Of a DNA stretch of 64,000 nt, positions 8,638-16,132 are shown in pieces. Numbering within the stretch: position 1 is the first letter of the stretch; every line of letters starts with the position of its first letter. Location: assembly GCA_015062305.1 (NCBI GenBank), contig SUUX01000010.1, forward strand, positions 1-64,000. The letters are read 5' to 3'. The translations under genes and the position numbers were made by a program. Source of the stretch: Alphaproteobacteria bacterium. GTDB lineage: Bacteria > Pseudomonadota > Alphaproteobacteria > RF32 > CAG-239. The notes beneath the pieces were generated by a model that worked only from the letters and a program-made list of their open reading frames with translations, searched no databases and was not told the DNA's origin.

Positions 8638-10077
8638 TTATGCTTCAAGAGATCTTCTCAGTGAATCTATGCATTCCGCTAAAGATGAATCCTCAATTAT
8701 CAACTCTTCAACCTTTCTAACAGCGTGCATAACAGTTGTATGATCTCTATCAAATTTGCGTCCAATCTCCGGTAAAGATCTAGAGGTTAACTGTTTTGCC
8801 AAATACATTGCAATTTGTCTTGGTCTGGCTACAGTACGAGCTCTTCTTGAAGACTGCATTTCTTTTACTGATATATTAAAACGTTCTGCAACTTTCTTCT
8901 GAATTTCATCTATAGTGGTTCTTTTATCAAAAGAACGCAACATATCTTTCAATACATCTTGAGTCATGTCTAAAGTGATTTCTTTATCAGATAAAAGCTG
9001 AGCGTGAGCAATAACTCTACGTAAAGCTCCTTCCAATTCTCTAATGTTAGAAGAAATCTTTTGTGCTAAAAATTCAGCAACCTTGTAGGGAAGTTCTACG
9101 CCAAGTTGTTTAGCTTTGTTGTTCAATATTCCAACTCTCAAGTCAAAATCTGTCGGGTGTATGTCGGCAACCAAACCGCAACCTAAGCGAGATTTTAGGC
9201 GAGATTCAATGCCTTCTAGATCCGCCGGGGATTTGTCCGCCGATATAATAATCTGACGTCCTTCTTCTATCAAAGAATTAAAAGTGTAGAAAAACTCTTC
9301 TTGAGTGGAATCTTTCCCTCCCATAAATTGTACATCATCAACCATCAATACATCTACAGAACGAAATTGCTCCTTAAAAGCTGCGGTATCTTTATAGCGC
9401 AAAGCTCTAACAAATTTATACATAAATTTTTCGGCTGACAGGTAGACAATGTTTCTACTTGGGTCTTGCTGTTTGATATGCCACGCAATTGCGTGCATAA
9501 GGTGAGTTTTTCCTAGACCAACACCAGAATACAAAAACAAGGGATTAAAGGATATGTTGCGAGATTCTGCAACTTTTCTGGCTGCGGCATAAGCAAACTC
9601 ATTAGTCTTTCCCACCACAAAATTATCAAAAGTATATTGAGGATTCAATGGTACAGATAGTGAATCGCTCATCAATCCGCTATTACAATTTGCAACAACA
9701 GAATTAACGCCAGATTGATATATGTTTTGAGGGATTGGTGTTGAGGTGATTCTCTTCAATAAAGAGCGGCTTGTAGGATTGTAAAGGCTAGGAGCTTCAT
9801 CTCTTGCGGCCTGTACAATAAAGTTGATGTTTTTTATGGCAGGATTCTTCTTTTCCCAAATTTTATGGATTCTGTCGCTGTAGTGTGTAATCACCCAATT
9901 GCGCATAAAGCGGGTTGGTACACATATATTCATAACTCCATCGGTAAAAGAACCTAAGCTAAGAGGTTTCAACCAACTCTCAAAAGCTGTGTCTCCAACC
10001 TCATTTTTTAATTGGCTGCAAATTTGTCCCCATTGGTCTTGAACGGAACCGTCATTAACTATTGCTTCTTCAGCCAT
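8638..10077 (-). CDS. dnaA: Chromosomal replication initiator DnaA
   Basis: AAA+ ATPase that melts the origin. Domain I (about 1-90), a short linker, then the AAA+ domain with Walker A SGVGLGKTH (about 185-192) and Walker B VDVLMVDDVQF, and the C-terminal DNA-binding domain with the signature DRDHTTVMHAVRKVEEL. Two adjacent in-frame ATGs lie at 10080 and 10077; GGGGAG sits only 2 bases before the first and 5 before the second, so I prefer 10077. Upstream are 495 bases of non-coding DNA and rpsT, a common alphaproteobacterial arrangement. Possible control elements upstream are listed separately. Confidence 0.98.
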   Translation of the reverse strand: MAEEAIVNDGSVQDQWGQICSQLKNEVGDTAFESWLKPLSLGSFTDGVMNICVPTRFMRNWVITHYSDRIHKIWEKKNPAIKNINFIVQAARDEAPSLYNPTSRSLLKRITSTPIPQNIYQSGVNSVVANCNSGLMSDSLSVPLNPQYTFDNFVVGKTNEFAYAAARKVAESRNISFNPLFLYSGVGLGKTHLMHAIAWHIKQQDPSRNIVYLSAEKFMYKFVRALRYKDTAAFKEQFRSVDVLMVDDVQFMGGKDSTQEEFFYTFNSLIEEGRQIIISADKSPADLEGIESRLKSRLGCGLVADIHPTDFDLRVGILNNKAKQLGVELPYKVAEFLAQKISSNIRELEGALRRVIAHAQLLSDKEITLDMTQDVLKDMLRSFDKRTTIDEIQKKVAERFNISVKEMQSSRRARTVARPRQIAMYLAKQLTSRSLPEIGRKFDRDHTTVMHAVRKVEELIIEDSSLAECIDSLRRSLEA

Positions 10078-10418
10078 CATAACTCCCCAATTAAATCAAA
10101 AATTAACTCCCCAATCAACTCATCAAGCCAAAACAAACCACCCCACCATTGCAGAGAAAAAAGACATGCAAATTCTTTTGCAACAGGTAGGATTCGAACT
10201 TCCTTCTTTATGGTCTTGCCAAATTCCCCATTTACAATCCCCATTGTCTATAGAGAAAAGGAAGCTCTCCATCAGCATATCTGAGTTAACAGATTCGCTT
10301 TTTTTATTTGTCAGAGAAATTTTCGAACAGAGCGTTCTTATAAATTGCTTTAACAAACTCTTAAAAAGTGATTCGGATGTTAATCACATTTTTTTCAAAA
10401 TACAACATAAAAAGAACA

Positions 10419-10433
10419 GAACATTTGTCGAAC
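10419..10433. promoter_or_regulatory. GAAC-N7-GAAC, alphaproteobacterial LexA-type site
   Basis: GAAC at 10419-10422 and GAAC at 10430-10433 are separated by exactly seven bases. On the other strand this is GTTC-N7-GTTC, the direct-repeat SOS box described for alphaproteobacterial LexA. It lies about 340 bases upstream of dnaA. About one such match is expected by chance in a window of this size and composition, so function is only suggested by location. Confidence 0.4.
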
Positions 10434-10457
10434 ATTGCAATTAATCTTCTTGACATA

Positions 10458-10483
10458 GATTCCTTGCAGAGTCGCTTAGATTC
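10458..10483. promoter_or_regulatory. Three GANTC sites at helical spacing
   Basis: GATTC 10458, GAGTC 10469 and GATTC 10479 are spaced 11 and 10 bases apart, placing them on the same DNA face, directly downstream of the rpsT terminator and upstream of dnaA. GANTC is the CcrM methylation target; methylation state controls dnaA transcription in Caulobacter. Confidence 0.5.
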
Positions 10484-10498
10484 GCTATTTTTTTGCAT

Positions 10499-10550
10499 AA
10501 AAAAACGCAAACCCAAAAATCCTGAAAGCTTCTCAGGATAAGGGTTTGCG
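10499..10550 (-). terminator. Terminator of rpsT
   Basis: Outer arms CGCAAACCC/GGGTTTGCG and inner arms TCCTGA/TCAGGA form a long hairpin followed by TTTTTTT on the minus strand, about 20 bases after the rpsT stop. Confidence 0.85.
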
Positions 10551-10572
10551 CAAAAATTAAGAGCTCTGTCTA

Positions 10573-10833
10573 TTAGAGAGATTTAATCTTCTTAGACAAG
10601 CGAGATGTTGTACGAGCAACAGTATTCATCTTGAATACACCTTTACGAACAGAGCGCATCAATTCAGATTCTGCAACCTTAAAAGCTGCAACTGCTTGCT
10701 CTTTGTTTCCGCTCAAGATAGCTGCCTCAACTTTTTTCACAAAAGTACGAACACGACTTCTGCGAGCACCATTGATAACGCTTCTCTTGTTGTTGCGTAC
10801 GATTCTATTTTTTGCCGACTTATGATTGGCCAT
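10573..10833 (-). CDS. rpsT: 30S ribosomal protein S20
   Basis: Small-subunit protein that binds the 5' domain of 16S rRNA. The 86-residue length, the opening MANHKSAKNRIVRNNKR and the very basic helical composition are typical of S20. It has its own promoter upstream and a strong terminator downstream. The position between the enoyl-CoA hydratase gene and dnaA is shared with many alphaproteobacteria. Confidence 0.97.
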   Translation of the reverse strand: MANHKSAKNRIVRNNKRSVINGARRSRVRTFVKKVEAAILSGNKEQAVAAFKVAESELMRSVRKGVFKMNTVARTTSRLSKKIKSL

Positions 10834-10888
10834 TTTTCTTCTTCCATTCTTAAATAAAAAGTTAGCTACAATATTTTAAATGTAATGC

Positions 10889-10918
10889 TTTATAAACTCT
10901 AACTACTTCTTAAGTCAA
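10889..10918 (-). promoter_or_regulatory. Promoter of rpsT
   Basis: TTGACT (10913-10918), an 18-base spacer and TATAAA (10889-10894) on the minus strand, about 55 bases before the rpsT start. Confidence 0.65.
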
Positions 10919-10947
10919 CAACATTTTTCATGAAAAAGGCTGTTTCC

Positions 10948-11709
10948 TTAAATTTTTTGCGCAAAATTACTCAAAATATCCTTAAATTCATCAGTGTTTA
11001 GGGTGAGTCGGCAACTTTTTGCTTCTAAATCTTCTCCACTTCTGATAGACATATTTTCCACTTGTCTTAAAGTTTCTTTTGCTTGCATCACTGCCTGAAA
11101 AGGTAAATCTGCGATTCTATTTGCCACTCGTAAAGATTCGTTTTCCAAATCTAACAGATTGACGATTCTGCTAATCAAGCCACATTCATTTGCTTCTTCT
11201 GCCGATATTGCTTTGCCGGTTAAAATAGCCTCCATTGCTTTTGCTCGTCCTATTGCATGAATGAGCTTAGAACATCCACCAAATGCAGGAATGATTCCAA
11301 TACTTGTCTCAGGGTATCCAAACTGAGCGGATTCTGCAGCCAAAATAATATCACAGGCCAGGGCTAAGTCGCATCCGATTCCCAAAGCATAACCGGCGAC
11401 AGCAGCAATAACGGGCTTAGAACAGTTTGCAATTTTAGAAAACTCATCTTGCCATGTTTTAAGGGCAAAACTTTGCTGTTGAATTTCTTCACTTAATTCT
11501 TTCAAATCAATTCCTGCAGCAAAAACATTATCTGCCCCTCTTAGTATAATGACCCTAATTTCTTCATCATATTCCCATGTTTGCATCTGATAAGAAATAT
11601 CATTCAACATCTCAAGGCTAACCGCATTTAATACATCTGGCCTGTTCAATGTTATAATTCCAATATTTCCTCTAACCTCTGCTATAATATTATTTGAACT
11701 TTCTTGCAT
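10948..11709 (-). CDS. Enoyl-CoA hydratase/isomerase family protein
   Basis: Crotonase-fold protein of 253 residues. GADNVFAAGIDLKEL contributes the first half of the oxyanion hole, and AGYALGIGCDLALACD plus FGYPETSIGIIPAFGG the second half and active-site region. Compared with rat mitochondrial hydratase, the Glu in GGGCEL is Asp here (GIGCDL), whereas the second catalytic Glu (PET) is kept. This could mean altered chemistry, so I do not call it a true hydratase. No other beta-oxidation gene is near; the locus is conserved beside rpsT-dnaA and mutM in alphaproteobacteria. Start ATG at 11709. Confidence 0.88.
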   Translation of the reverse strand: MQESSNNIIAEVRGNIGIITLNRPDVLNAVSLEMLNDISYQMQTWEYDEEIRVIILRGADNVFAAGIDLKELSEEIQQQSFALKTWQDEFSKIANCSKPVIAAVAGYALGIGCDLALACDIILAAESAQFGYPETSIGIIPAFGGCSKLIHAIGRAKAMEAILTGKAISAEEANECGLISRIVNLLDLENESLRVANRIADLPFQAVMQAKETLRQVENMSIRSGEDLEAKSCRLTLNTDEFKDILSNFAQKI

Positions 11710-11720
11710 CTTTTTTGTTC

Positions 11721-12080
11721 CTATATCTTGCTTTTTACAGTGATTCGCACATTTAAGGGTGATGTCGATTCTTTTGATATTTCGATAAGCTCACCTTCTC
11801 TTTCAAAGATGAGAGTAGATTCCCTTTTTCCTTGATATATCCACCCCATCTGGGGCAATGTAGTTTTATAAAAGTCTTCTACTTTTTCAAAAGATAGCAT
11901 TTTTTTTGCCTGTAACACCGTCTCGACCAGTCGACTTTCTTCATTTCCAAAAGACAAATTTTCCGTTGTTGTTTGGGTCATGCCTTCAACTACGGGAATA
12001 TCTTCCAATCCTTCTATAAAACCTGCTTTTGCATCTATACTTACAAACAATAAAAATAGTATTGCAATAGATCTTTTCAT
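11721..12080 (-). CDS. Small secreted protein of the mutM-ech neighbourhood
   Basis: 119 residues. The frame extends to 12110, but the ATG at 12080 follows AGGAAA and opens a clear signal peptide (MKRSIAILFLLFVSIDAKAG), so I start there, 8 bases after the mutM stop. The mature part contains FYKTTLPQMGW and FEREGELIEI motifs. I recall a similar uncharacterised alphaproteobacterial family with FY..TLPQLGW and F.REGE blocks. Predicted periplasmic; function unknown. Likely co-transcribed with mutM and the crotonase gene. Confidence 0.7.
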   Translation of the reverse strand: MKRSIAILFLLFVSIDAKAGFIEGLEDIPVVEGMTQTTTENLSFGNEESRLVETVLQAKKMLSFEKVEDFYKTTLPQMGWIYQGKRESTLIFEREGELIEISKESTSPLNVRITVKSKI

Positions 12081-12088
12081 GTTTTTTC

Positions 12089-12928
12089 CTATTTCTGTTT
12101 TTGAGGACAATAAAAAGTAGAGCGTCCACCAATAACTACTTTTTGAATACCTCCACTTTTATTAATATTGCATGTACAATTAGGGCAAGGCAAGCCCCTT
12201 TTATTATACACACAATGTTTATTTTGAAAATATCCCAAATTCCCATCCGGTTTTTCATAGTCCCGTAATGTAGATCCTCCGGCAGCAATAGCTTGTTCTA
12301 ATATTTTTTTGACACTGATTATAATGCGCGCAGCTTCAGATTCATTTATTTTATAGGCCGGACGCAAAGGAGATATTTTTGCATCAAATAGTGCTTCAGA
12401 AGCATAAATATTGCCGATTCCCGTAATAATTTCTTGATCCAATAAAGCCGCTTTTATCGGTACTTTTTTATTTTTTAATTTAGCTAGTAAAAATTTTGCA
12501 TCTAATTTTTTATCAAAAGGCTCTATTCCCATTTTATAAAAAAGTTTATGTTCTTGCAGTTTGTCAGATTCGCAATATGAAAACATTCCAAATCTGCGAG
12601 GATCATTATATATAATATATCCGTTAGATGTTTTTATAATTATATGGTCGTGTTTTTTTAATTCAGAAGGCAATTCATCAACTAATAGTATCTTGCCACT
12701 CATGCCCATATGCCAAATTAAAGATAAATTATTACTCAAATAAATAACAATATATTTGGCTCTTCGGTCGTAGCCCTTTATTGTGGTTCCTTTTATTTTG
12801 TCAGCCAAATCATTAGGCACAAGCTCTCTCAGTCTATTGTTTCTTATCCACACGTCCTCTATGTGAGCGTTCCCAATAGATTTTTGCAGAGCACTTTTTA
12901 TTGTTTCTACTTCAGGTAATTCAGGCAT
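12089..12928 (-). CDS. mutM: Formamidopyrimidine-DNA glycosylase, variant zinc finger
   Basis: Removes 8-oxoguanine and formamidopyrimidine and nicks the abasic site. The mature enzyme starts MPELPEVET (catalytic Pro2, Glu3), so the start is the ATG at 12928, not the upstream codon at 12973. IWHMGMSG and DPRRFGM are present, as is the helix-two-turn-helix segment GIGNIYASEALF. The C-terminal zinc finger is odd: CPNC is followed by TC, the span to the third cysteine is 22 residues rather than about 16, and the usual fourth cysteine is Lys (FYCPQKQK, end of protein). GGRSTFYC itself is kept. Length 279. Confidence 0.95.
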   Translation of the reverse strand: MPELPEVETIKSALQKSIGNAHIEDVWIRNNRLRELVPNDLADKIKGTTIKGYDRRAKYIVIYLSNNLSLIWHMGMSGKILLVDELPSELKKHDHIIIKTSNGYIIYNDPRRFGMFSYCESDKLQEHKLFYKMGIEPFDKKLDAKFLLAKLKNKKVPIKAALLDQEIITGIGNIYASEALFDAKISPLRPAYKINESEAARIIISVKKILEQAIAAGGSTLRDYEKPDGNLGYFQNKHCVYNKRGLPCPNCTCNINKSGGIQKVVIGGRSTFYCPQKQK

Positions 12929-13019
12929 GATATCTCCTTGTTTATAAGTTCTATTATAAATAAAAAACCACATAATACAATTTATAAAATTCTAAAATGC
13001 AAAAGATGACAAAATAAGA

Positions 13020-13048
13020 TTGCTCTTCCCTTTTTAATATATTATGAT
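13020..13048 (+). promoter_or_regulatory. Promoter of the J-domain gene
   Basis: TTGCTC (13020-13025), 17 bases, TATGAT (13043-13048). Transcription would begin near 13055, after the first in-frame ATG (13044), which supports the later start at 13077. Confidence 0.45.
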
Positions 13049-13076
13049 ATCGCGATATTTAACCAAAGAAACCGAT

Positions 13077-13619
13077 ATGAAAAGAGTTCGTAGAAGTAAA
13101 TATTTTGCACCACAAAATGAGCATCAAGCCCATTGTTGCGATTATCCCGGATGTAAAGAAGCGGGCGAATATCGCGCACCCAAAGACAGAAGTCTGAAAA
13201 GTTATTATTGGTTTTGTCTTAAGCATGTACAAGAATATAATTCCAAATGGAATTACTATGAAGGAATAGACGCAGAAGAAGATGAAGAGCAAGAAAAAAA
13301 GAAAAGGCGTTTTAAATTTAGTTCAAACATAAAATACAATTTTGGATTCGATATTAATGGCAACTTCAATTTTTTTGATGACTATTCTCCAGACTATTCA
13401 ACAATACGAGAAGCCAAATTTACCAAGGACGAAAAAGCTTGTTTGCAAATATTAGAAATTGATATTTCAGAACTATCGGTAGAGGTTTTAAAAAAGCAAT
13501 ATAAAAAGAAAGCAAAAAAATACCATCCGGATTTGAACCCAAATGATAAATCTGCTGAAGAAAAATTCAAGATTCTAAGTACAGCATATAAAAGTTTGCT
13601 TACAAAAATAGAAAGATAA
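13077..13619 (+). CDS. J-domain protein with N-terminal cysteine motif
   Basis: About 180 residues. The C-terminal 60 residues form a J-domain with YHPDLN, the HPD motif needed to stimulate Hsp70. The N-terminal part has CDYPGCKEAGEYRAPK and YWFCLKHVQEYN, with paired cysteines possibly binding metal, as in a short alphaproteobacterial DnaJ-like family (recalled). It is not DnaJ, which lies at 36954-38099. The frame also opens at 13044, but the promoter position favours 13077. Transcribed divergently from mutM. Confidence 0.8.
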   Translation: MKRVRRSKYFAPQNEHQAHCCDYPGCKEAGEYRAPKDRSLKSYYWFCLKHVQEYNSKWNYYEGIDAEEDEEQEKKKRRFKFSSNIKYNFGFDINGNFNFFDDYSPDYSTIREAKFTKDEKACLQILEIDISELSVEVLKKQYKKKAKKYHPDLNPNDKSAEEKFKILSTAYKSLLTKIER

Positions 13620-13621
13620 CA

Positions 13622-13951
13622 TCACTCATTACAATAGAAAAACAAATATCTTTTATACACAGGAGTATCAAATCCGTGAGATGAAGTATATGAACGTCTA
13701 TTTTTGCCTTCTTTATAAGAGCTGTTATATATATTTTTAGAAGAAAGGGTAGAGCTTGTGTCTTCAATAGTGTTTATAACCTCAAAATCTCCAGCGCATT
13801 GTTGAGAAGCCAGAGCATAACAATCACTAATGTCTCTGAGTCCTCCGGAACAAGAGGCCTTATACACTTGTTTGCCATCTCTTACATATATGGCCTCAAC
13901 GGACGCACAAGCCGACAGCAAAAAAAGAGAAAACAGAAAAAATTTTTTCAT
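13622..13951 (-). CDS. Small cysteine-containing lipoprotein
   Basis: 109 residues. GAGGAGG precedes the ATG at 13951, which is favoured over the GTG at 13957. Residues 1-15 are a lipoprotein signal with lipobox LLSAC. The mature part has CSGGLRDISDCYALASQQC, resembling a small envelope lipoprotein family with CSG..W..C...A...C spacing. Ser- and Tyr-rich tail ending FFYCNE. Function unknown; convergent with the J-domain gene, with a 2-base gap. Confidence 0.7.
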   Translation of the reverse strand: MKKFFLFSLFLLSACASVEAIYVRDGKQVYKASCSGGLRDISDCYALASQQCAGDFEVINTIEDTSSTLSSKNIYNSSYKEGKNRRSYTSSHGFDTPVYKRYLFFYCNE

Positions 13952-14017
13952 AAGCACCTCCTCAATAATATATCATATATTATATCTTTTTACATTTAAG
14001 TCAATTGAGAAAGGTTC

Positions 14018-14045
14018 AAAAAAAAGCTCCAGACAAATCTGGAGC
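14018..14045 (-). terminator. Terminator of tRNA-Met
   Basis: GCTCCAGA/TCTGGAGC stem with a 4-base loop, then eight Ts on the minus strand, 6 bases after the tRNA 3' end. Confidence 0.85.
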
Positions 14046-14050
14046 AAAAC

Positions 14051-14126
14051 TGGTAGCGAGGGAGGGATTCGAACCCACGACACAAGGATTATGATTCCTC
14101 CGCTCTACCGACTGAGCTACCCCGCC
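14051..14126 (-). tRNA. tRNA-Met (CAT), elongator type
   Basis: 76 bases including an encoded CCA. Acceptor arm GGCGGGG/CCTCGCT (with wobble pairs), D-arm GCTC/GAGC, anticodon loop ATCATAA with CAT, T-loop TTCGAAT. The GGAATCATAATCC anticodon region is that of elongator tRNA-Met; it lacks the initiator's three G-C stem pairs. One T-T mismatch is seen in the T-stem. Confidence 0.92.
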
Positions 14127-14142
14127 ATCAAATTCTTCGTAC

Positions 14143-14171
14143 TTAATAATATTTTACAAGTGCTTTGTCAA
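14143..14171 (-). promoter_or_regulatory. Promoter of tRNA-Met
   Basis: Perfect TTGACA (14166-14171), 17-base spacer, TATTAA (14143-14148) on the minus strand, 17 bases before the tRNA. Confidence 0.75.
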
Positions 14172-14269
14172 TAACTATTTTTTATAAAAGCACCAATCTT
14201 CATTATTTAAATCTGAAAAATAATACATATATCGAAATAGCATTTATTTTTGTTTTAAGGAGAAAAAAT

Positions 14270-14632
14270 ATGAAGAATTTTTCTTTAGCGCTTTTATTAG
14301 CATCAACATGTTTATTTGTAGGATTTTCTGCAAATGCCATGTACCAAGGTCCCGGCTCTGCAGAAAATAGCAAATCAACCGTTGCACAAGTAAAAGAAAT
14401 GCCAGATGAATCCATGGTTTTAATGGAAGGCACAATAACATCTCAGGAAGGTTCAGAGACATACATTTTCGCAGATTCTACCGGCACTATAAATCTAGAG
14501 ATAGAAGCGGATGATTGGAATGGTCAAAAGATCAATGCTGAAGATATTGTTCTTATTCAAGGAGAAGTTGATAAAGACGGCAATTTAGTAGAGGTTGATG
14601 TTGAAGATATCACTTTGGTTAATCCGCAATAA
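14270..14632 (+). CDS. YgiW/YdeI-family OB-fold periplasmic protein
   Basis: 120 residues. AAGGAG lies before the ATG at 14270, the start of a signal peptide ending near FSANA; the frame upstream to 14165 overlaps the tRNA promoter and is unlikely to be translated. The mature protein matches the bacterial OB-fold (BOF) family: STVAQVKEMPDESMVLMEG..., YIFADSTGTINLEIE, VLIQGEVDKDG. E. coli YgiW and YdeI are stress-tolerance proteins of the periplasm; the ligand here is unknown. Single gene followed by a strong terminator. Confidence 0.88.
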   Translation: MKNFSLALLLASTCLFVGFSANAMYQGPGSAENSKSTVAQVKEMPDESMVLMEGTITSQEGSETYIFADSTGTINLEIEADDWNGQKINAEDIVLIQGEVDKDGNLVEVDVEDITLVNPQ

Positions 14633-14638
14633 CATTGC

Positions 14639-14667
14639 AGGCCGCTATGCGCTAGCGGCCTATTTTT
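14639..14667 (+). terminator. Terminator of the YgiW-like gene
   Basis: AGGCCGCTA/TAGCGGCCT 9-bp perfect stem, 5-base loop, then TATTTTT. Confidence 0.8.
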
Positions 14668-14678
14668 AGGAAAAAACA

Positions 14679-15272
14679 ATGGATTTTATTCCACTCATTC
14701 ATACTAGACGTTCTATTTATCAACTTAATTCTGAACTTCCGGTTTCTGCAAAAATTGTAGAACAGGCGATAGCAAATTCAATTCTTGAATGCCCTACCGC
14801 TTTTAACTCACAAACAGGGAGAGTTGTTTTGCTTTGGAAGAAATCAAGTGATATTCTCTGGCAAAACATAGCAAGCCTGTTACAGCAACAAATACCGGCA
14901 GAAAAGTTTCACAAAACAAAATCAAAAATAGATTCTTTTTCTGCCGGAGCAGGAACCATTTTATTTTTTTCTGACAACAAAGCCATTGAGGAACTGCAAA
15001 AACAATATCCTCTATATTCCAAAAATTTTATCTCATGGGATGAGCAATCAGCAGGTATGTTACAGTATATGATATGGACTTCTCTAGCAGAAAAAGGGAT
15101 TGGAGCTTCTTTGCAGCATTATAACCCCATAATAGATTCGTTTGTTCAATCTCAATATCAAATTCCTCAACATTGGCGCCTTTTGTCGCAAATGCCTTTT
15201 GGTGGAATAACACAATTAGCAGATACAAAAAGTTATTTGCCATTAAACATCAGATACAAAATTTTTAGCTAA
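14679..15272 (+). CDS. Nitroreductase family protein, Frm2-like
   Basis: FMN-dependent oxidoreductase fold, 197 residues. HTRRSIYQL near the N-terminus and PTAFNSQTGRVVLLW form the FMN-binding region; SAGAGTILFF, NFISWDEQSAGMLQYMIW, GIGASLQHYNP and W.LLSQMPFG match the Frm2/Hbn1-type nitroreductase subgroup, which in yeast is linked to fatty-acid signalling and oxidative stress. Physiological substrate unknown. Start ATG at 14679 after AGGAAAAAAC. Confidence 0.87.
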   Translation: MDFIPLIHTRRSIYQLNSELPVSAKIVEQAIANSILECPTAFNSQTGRVVLLWKKSSDILWQNIASLLQQQIPAEKFHKTKSKIDSFSAGAGTILFFSDNKAIEELQKQYPLYSKNFISWDEQSAGMLQYMIWTSLAEKGIGASLQHYNPIIDSFVQSQYQIPQHWRLLSQMPFGGITQLADTKSYLPLNIRYKIFS

Positions 15273-15352
15273 AATCATAGACTTTAACCTAAAATTAAAA
15301 CATCTTCGCTTACAATAAAGCTTAGGATTGATAATTGTAAGGTTTAAGTAAA

Positions 15353-16132
15353 ATGGAAAAATCTACGACTATAGGTTTTATTGGCGGAATTCTGTCTGTT
15401 GGTGTTGGTATGGCATTAAAGGGTGCAGACCCTCATGCTTTGATAAACCCTGCGGCATTTTTAATTATTTTTGCAGGAACAGCTGCTGCTATTTTCAATG
15501 CTTTTCCGATGAAAGATATTAAAAAATTTCCAACGCTTATAAAGATTATTTTTACAGGTAAAAAATTTCCTGAAAAACAAGAAATATTAGAGCTTTTTGT
15601 TTCTGTCGCCAAATCAGCCAAACAAGAAGGCGTAATGGCTATAGAAAAAAGGGCCAACGAGGTTGAAGATCCATTCATTAGAGCAACAATGATTATGGTT
15701 GCCGATGGCTTTAGTGGCGAGTTTATAAACAATGTTGTTGATTTGGAAATAAAACAGATGGAAGAACGTCACCGCTCTGGAGCCCAAATTTTTGCCCAAT
15801 GTGGTATGTATGCTCCAACATTGGGTGTGCTCGGCGCTGTTATTGGCTTGATTGCTGCTTTAGGAAACCTCAGTGATATTGACCAGTTAGGGCATTCTAT
15901 TGCTGCAGCATTTGTGGCTACTCTTCTTGGTATCTTTACCGGTTATGTGTGTTGGCACCCATTTGCAAATAAACTTAAACAAATCAATGCCGAAGAGGTA
16001 GAGATTCGTCGTATGGTGTTAGAAGGTGCTCTTGCTTTGCAAGAAGGAGCTTCATCTATAGCAATGGAATCTCGCTTACAAGCATTTATTCCATTATCTT
16101 CTCGTAAATCACTTCGTGAAAGAGAGCAATAA
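15353..16132 (+). CDS. motA: Flagellar motor stator protein MotA
   Basis: Forms the proton channel of the flagellar stator with MotB. 259 residues with four hydrophobic helices, two near the N-terminus and two after YAPTLGVLGAVIGLI; the conserved prolines of that motif and of GYVCWHPFANK are present. The cytoplasmic loop (about 70-150) carries the charged torque-generating segment. Shorter than E. coli MotA and closer to the Bacillus-type form. Overlaps motB by one base. Confidence 0.94.
   Translation: MEKSTTIGFIGGILSVGVGMALKGADPHALINPAAFLIIFAGTAAAIFNAFPMKDIKKFPTLIKIIFTGKKFPEKQEILELFVSVAKSAKQEGVMAIEKRANEVEDPFIRATMIMVADGFSGEFINNVVDLEIKQMEERHRSGAQIFAQCGMYAPTLGVLGAVIGLIAALGNLSDIDQLGHSIAAAFVATLLGIFTGYVCWHPFANKLKQINAEEVEIRRMVLEGALALQEGASSIAMESRLQAFIPLSSRKSLREREQ

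Larger units (their letters stand above)
10078..10572. promoter_or_regulatory. Non-coding dnaA-rpsT interval, candidate dnaA control region
   Basis: This 495-base gap ends with the rpsT terminator and otherwise forms the dnaA upstream region. It holds six GANTC sites (10191, 10292, 10370, 10458, 10469, 10479), a GAAC-N7-GAAC direct repeat, a GAAC-N5-GTTC inverted pair at 10325-10337, AT-rich runs, and one weak DnaA-box-like TTAATCACA at 10380. A minus-strand promoter is plausible (TTCGAC, 17 bases, TATGTT near 10409-10437) but not certain. With only one weak DnaA box I do not call this the replication origin. Confidence 0.5.

Noticed and set aside
10180..10230. tRNA-like T-loop (GTTCGAATCC on the minus strand) upstream of dnaA
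   Set aside because: No matching T-stem, D-arm or acceptor pairing could be built around it; not a tRNA.
10078..10572. Replication origin next to dnaA
   Set aside because: Only one weak DnaA-box-like sequence and no cluster; the region is better explained as dnaA regulation.
12844..12852. Perfect DnaA box TTATCCACA
   Set aside because: It lies inside mutM coding sequence, is isolated, and about one such match is expected by chance in AT-rich DNA of this length.
13952..14174. Forward reading frame across tRNA-Met
   Set aside because: It reads through the tRNA and its terminator in antisense and matches nothing.
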